Below are positions 6,858-8,046 of a DNA stretch of 8,046 bases, in pieces; within the stretch, counting starts at the first letter, position 1, and each line of letters opens with the position of its first letter. The stretch covers positions 1 to 8,046 of the forward strand of contig VBJE01000112.1 in assembly GCA_005879675.1 (NCBI GenBank), read 5' to 3'. The position numbers were made by a program, and so were the translations under genes. The notes under the pieces are model-generated. The model made no database searches and was not told where the DNA came from. It worked only from the letters and a program-made list of their open reading frames with translations. This stretch comes from Chloroflexota bacterium (GTDB taxonomy: Bacteria; Chloroflexota; Dormibacteria; Dormibacterales; Dormibacteraceae).

Positions 6858-7700
6858 CTACGCCCGTTCTTTGCCCCGGCGCAATGCCCTTACATATCCG
6901 CCCTGGTGCCTTTTCACCGCCCCCTCGAGCTCCAGGGCGGTCAACCGGCCGAGGACTTCGGCCACCGGAAGCTGGAGCTTTCGGGCCACTTCGGCGGCGT
7001 TAAGAGCCAGAACGTCCGAGAGGTGGGAAAGGATGCCATCGCGCTCCCGCCGCAGCTCGAATCCCAGGCCCTTTGGCGGCGCCAGAGGGTCGTCCAGGAC
7101 CTCGCCGCCCAGGTCCAGGGCGGCGAGCACGTCGCGCGCGTTCTGGACCAGCCCCGCGCCGTCGCGCAGGAGGGAGTGCGTGCCCACCGACAGGGGTGAG
7201 AACACGCTGCCGGGCACCGCCATTACCTCTTTATGTAGGTCCAGCGCCGCCTCGGCCGTGATCAGCGCCCCGGAGCCCTCGGCGGCCTCCACCACGACCA
7301 CGACGTCGGAGAGCGAGGCCATCGTGTAGTTGCGCGCGGGAAAGTTGTGCCGGCGAGGCGTGGTGCCATCCGGAAACTGGCTGACCAGCGCGCCGCCTGC
7401 GGCGAGGATGGCCTCCGCCAGCACCGTGTGCGCGCTCGGGTAGATGACGTCGATGCCGGTGCCCATGACAGCGACCGTCACCCCGCCTCCGTTGAGAGCG
7501 CCGCGGTGCGCCGCCGCATCGATGCCGAGGGCGAGGCCGCTGACGACGATGACGCCGGCGCGGGCGAGCTCGAGCGCCAGCTGCTCGGCCACCGCCTCGC
7601 CGTAGGGACTCGGCCGGCGCGAGCCGACGACGGCCACGCGCGGTCCCTCGGGCGGAGGCCAGCGACCCTTCGTCCGCAGCTGGGCCTCAGGCGGCGGCAT
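6858..7700 (-). CDS. dprA: DNA processing protein DprA (Smf family), short form without SAM domain
   Basis: DprA binds incoming single-stranded DNA in the cytoplasm during natural transformation and loads RecA on it. It is also common in bacteria not known to be competent. The Rossmann-like core is clear: VAVVGSRRPSPYG (22-34), VSGLALGIDAAAH (53-65), PRRHNFPARNYTMA (115-128) and GSGALITAEAAL (142-153). A winged-helix C-terminal domain follows (about 222-272, with LELEGAVKRHQGGYVRA). The ATG at 7700 is the only start codon after the nearest upstream in-frame stop (near 7795). At 280 residues the protein lacks the N-terminal SAM-like domain of the usual 360-residue form. PPPEAQLRTKG (2-12) looks like the usual segment just before the core. 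The start overlaps the comM stop by 14 bases and has no visible ribosome binding site, so translation is probably coupled to comM. topA follows after 62 bases. Confidence 0.94.
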   Translation of the reverse strand: MPPPEAQLRTKGRWPPPEGPRVAVVGSRRPSPYGEAVAEQLALELARAGVIVVSGLALGIDAAAHRGALNGGGVTVAVMGTGIDVIYPSAHTVLAEAILAAGGALVSQFPDGTTPRRHNFPARNYTMASLSDVVVVVEAAEGSGALITAEAALDLHKEVMAVPGSVFSPLSVGTHSLLRDGAGLVQNARDVLAALDLGGEVLDDPLAPPKGLGFELRRERDGILSHLSDVLALNAAEVARKLQLPVAEVLGRLTALELEGAVKRHQGGYVRALRRGKERA

Positions 7701-8046
7701 CTTGCAGCCGAAAGCCGAGCGCTTCGAGGACGTGTTGCTCCTGTATCTCGTCCGAACCGTCGAGGTCGGCCGAGGTGAGCGCCACCCGCCAGGCGCGGTG
7801 ATAGCCCCGGGCCGTCATGCCTCGGTTGACCGCCCAGCGCTCGAGCGTGAGCCGGCAGGCCGGCGCGAGGCCCGCCAACCGGCGGAGCCGGGCGGGCTTG
7901 AGCTGGGCGTTGAGGCAGCCCTGCCGGGCCAGCTGGCGCCTGCGGGCCAGGACCACGCGCTGCCGCACCGTGGACGAGGGCTCGCCCTGCGGCTCCGACG
8001 AGAGCTGTTCCAGGCCCAGTCGCCGGACCGCGACCTGGAGGTCGAT
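7687..8046 (-). CDS. comM: YifB/ComM family Mg-chelatase-like AAA+ ATPase, C-terminal part only (5' end outside window)
   Basis: ComM is a hexameric helicase that promotes branch migration when transforming DNA is integrated. Only the last 119 residues are present, so the ATPase motifs lie outside the window. The visible part matches the family end. It starts with IDLQVAVRRL (1-10), corresponding to the usual D-R-I-D-L region, then has GEPSSTVRQRVVLARRRQ (21-38) and GCLNAQL (43-49). The C-terminal Mg-chelatase helical bundle ends with MTARGYHRAWRVALTSADLDG (77-97) and HVLEALGFR (105-113). The reading frame is open to the window edge; the GTG at 7968 is internal, not a start. The stop at 7687 lies inside dprA (14-base overlap), and a comM-dprA neighbourhood is common. 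The family is confident; whether this organism is competent is unknown. Confidence 0.9.
   Translation of the reverse strand: MDLQVAVRRLGLEQLSSEPQGEPSSTVRQRVVLARRRQLARQGCLNAQLKPARLRRLAGLAPACRLTLERWAVNRGMTARGYHRAWRVALTSADLDGSDEIQEQHVLEALGFRLQDAAA

Noticed and set aside
5062..7329. A 755-codon open frame on the plus strand opposite topA and dprA
   Set aside because: It is the mirror frame of well-conserved minus-strand genes in GC-rich DNA, where antisense frames stay open by codon bias. Its translation is rich in Arg, Ala, Leu, Val and Asp repeats, resembles no family, and spans two genes.

Overview
This window is a stretch of GC-rich bacterial chromosome (roughly two thirds G+C by eye). It holds nine protein genes, all on the minus strand, packed tightly with short gaps or overlaps. 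In transcription order, from high to low coordinates, they are comM/yifB (3' part only), dprA, topA (frameshifted), rpsB, tsf, pyrH, frr, uppS and cdsA (5' part only). I see no tRNA, rRNA, CRISPR array, insertion sequence or phage gene.

The rpsB-tsf-pyrH-frr-uppS-cdsA order is a widely conserved bacterial block, and dprA-topA just upstream is a neighbourhood known from Firmicutes and related Gram-positive-side phyla. EF-Ts is of the short type (203 residues). Together with the high G+C this suggests a Terrabacteria lineage such as Chloroflexota, Dormibacterota or an actinobacterial relative. That placement is inference and I cannot name a genus.

Region 6858-8046 (comM end and dprA) is DNA uptake and recombination: a Mg-chelatase-like AAA+ helicase and the single-strand-DNA-binding RecA loader overlap by 14 bases. 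Region 4557-6795 is DNA topoisomerase I. Its catalytic core is intact, but an apparent deletion with frameshift inside the second of four C-terminal zinc fingers splits the reading frame. Region 4390-4556 is a non-coding gap with a plausible promoter and a structured 5' leader in front of rpsB. Region 2142-4389 makes ribosomal protein S2, elongation factor Ts and UMP kinase. Region 1592-2149 makes ribosome recycling factor. Region 1457-1591 is a gap with two tandem hairpins directly after frr. Region 1-1456 starts the lipid branch: undecaprenyl diphosphate synthase for the cell-wall lipid carrier, then CDP-diacylglycerol synthase for phospholipids.

The genes thus link translation (S2, EF-Ts, RRF), pyrimidine nucleotide supply (UMP kinase) and envelope precursor synthesis (UppS, CdsA), preceded by DNA topology and transformation functions. 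No wholly new system is visible. The points most worth a second look are the broken topA zinc-finger tail, the candidate S2 leader RNA and the tandem hairpins between frr and uppS.
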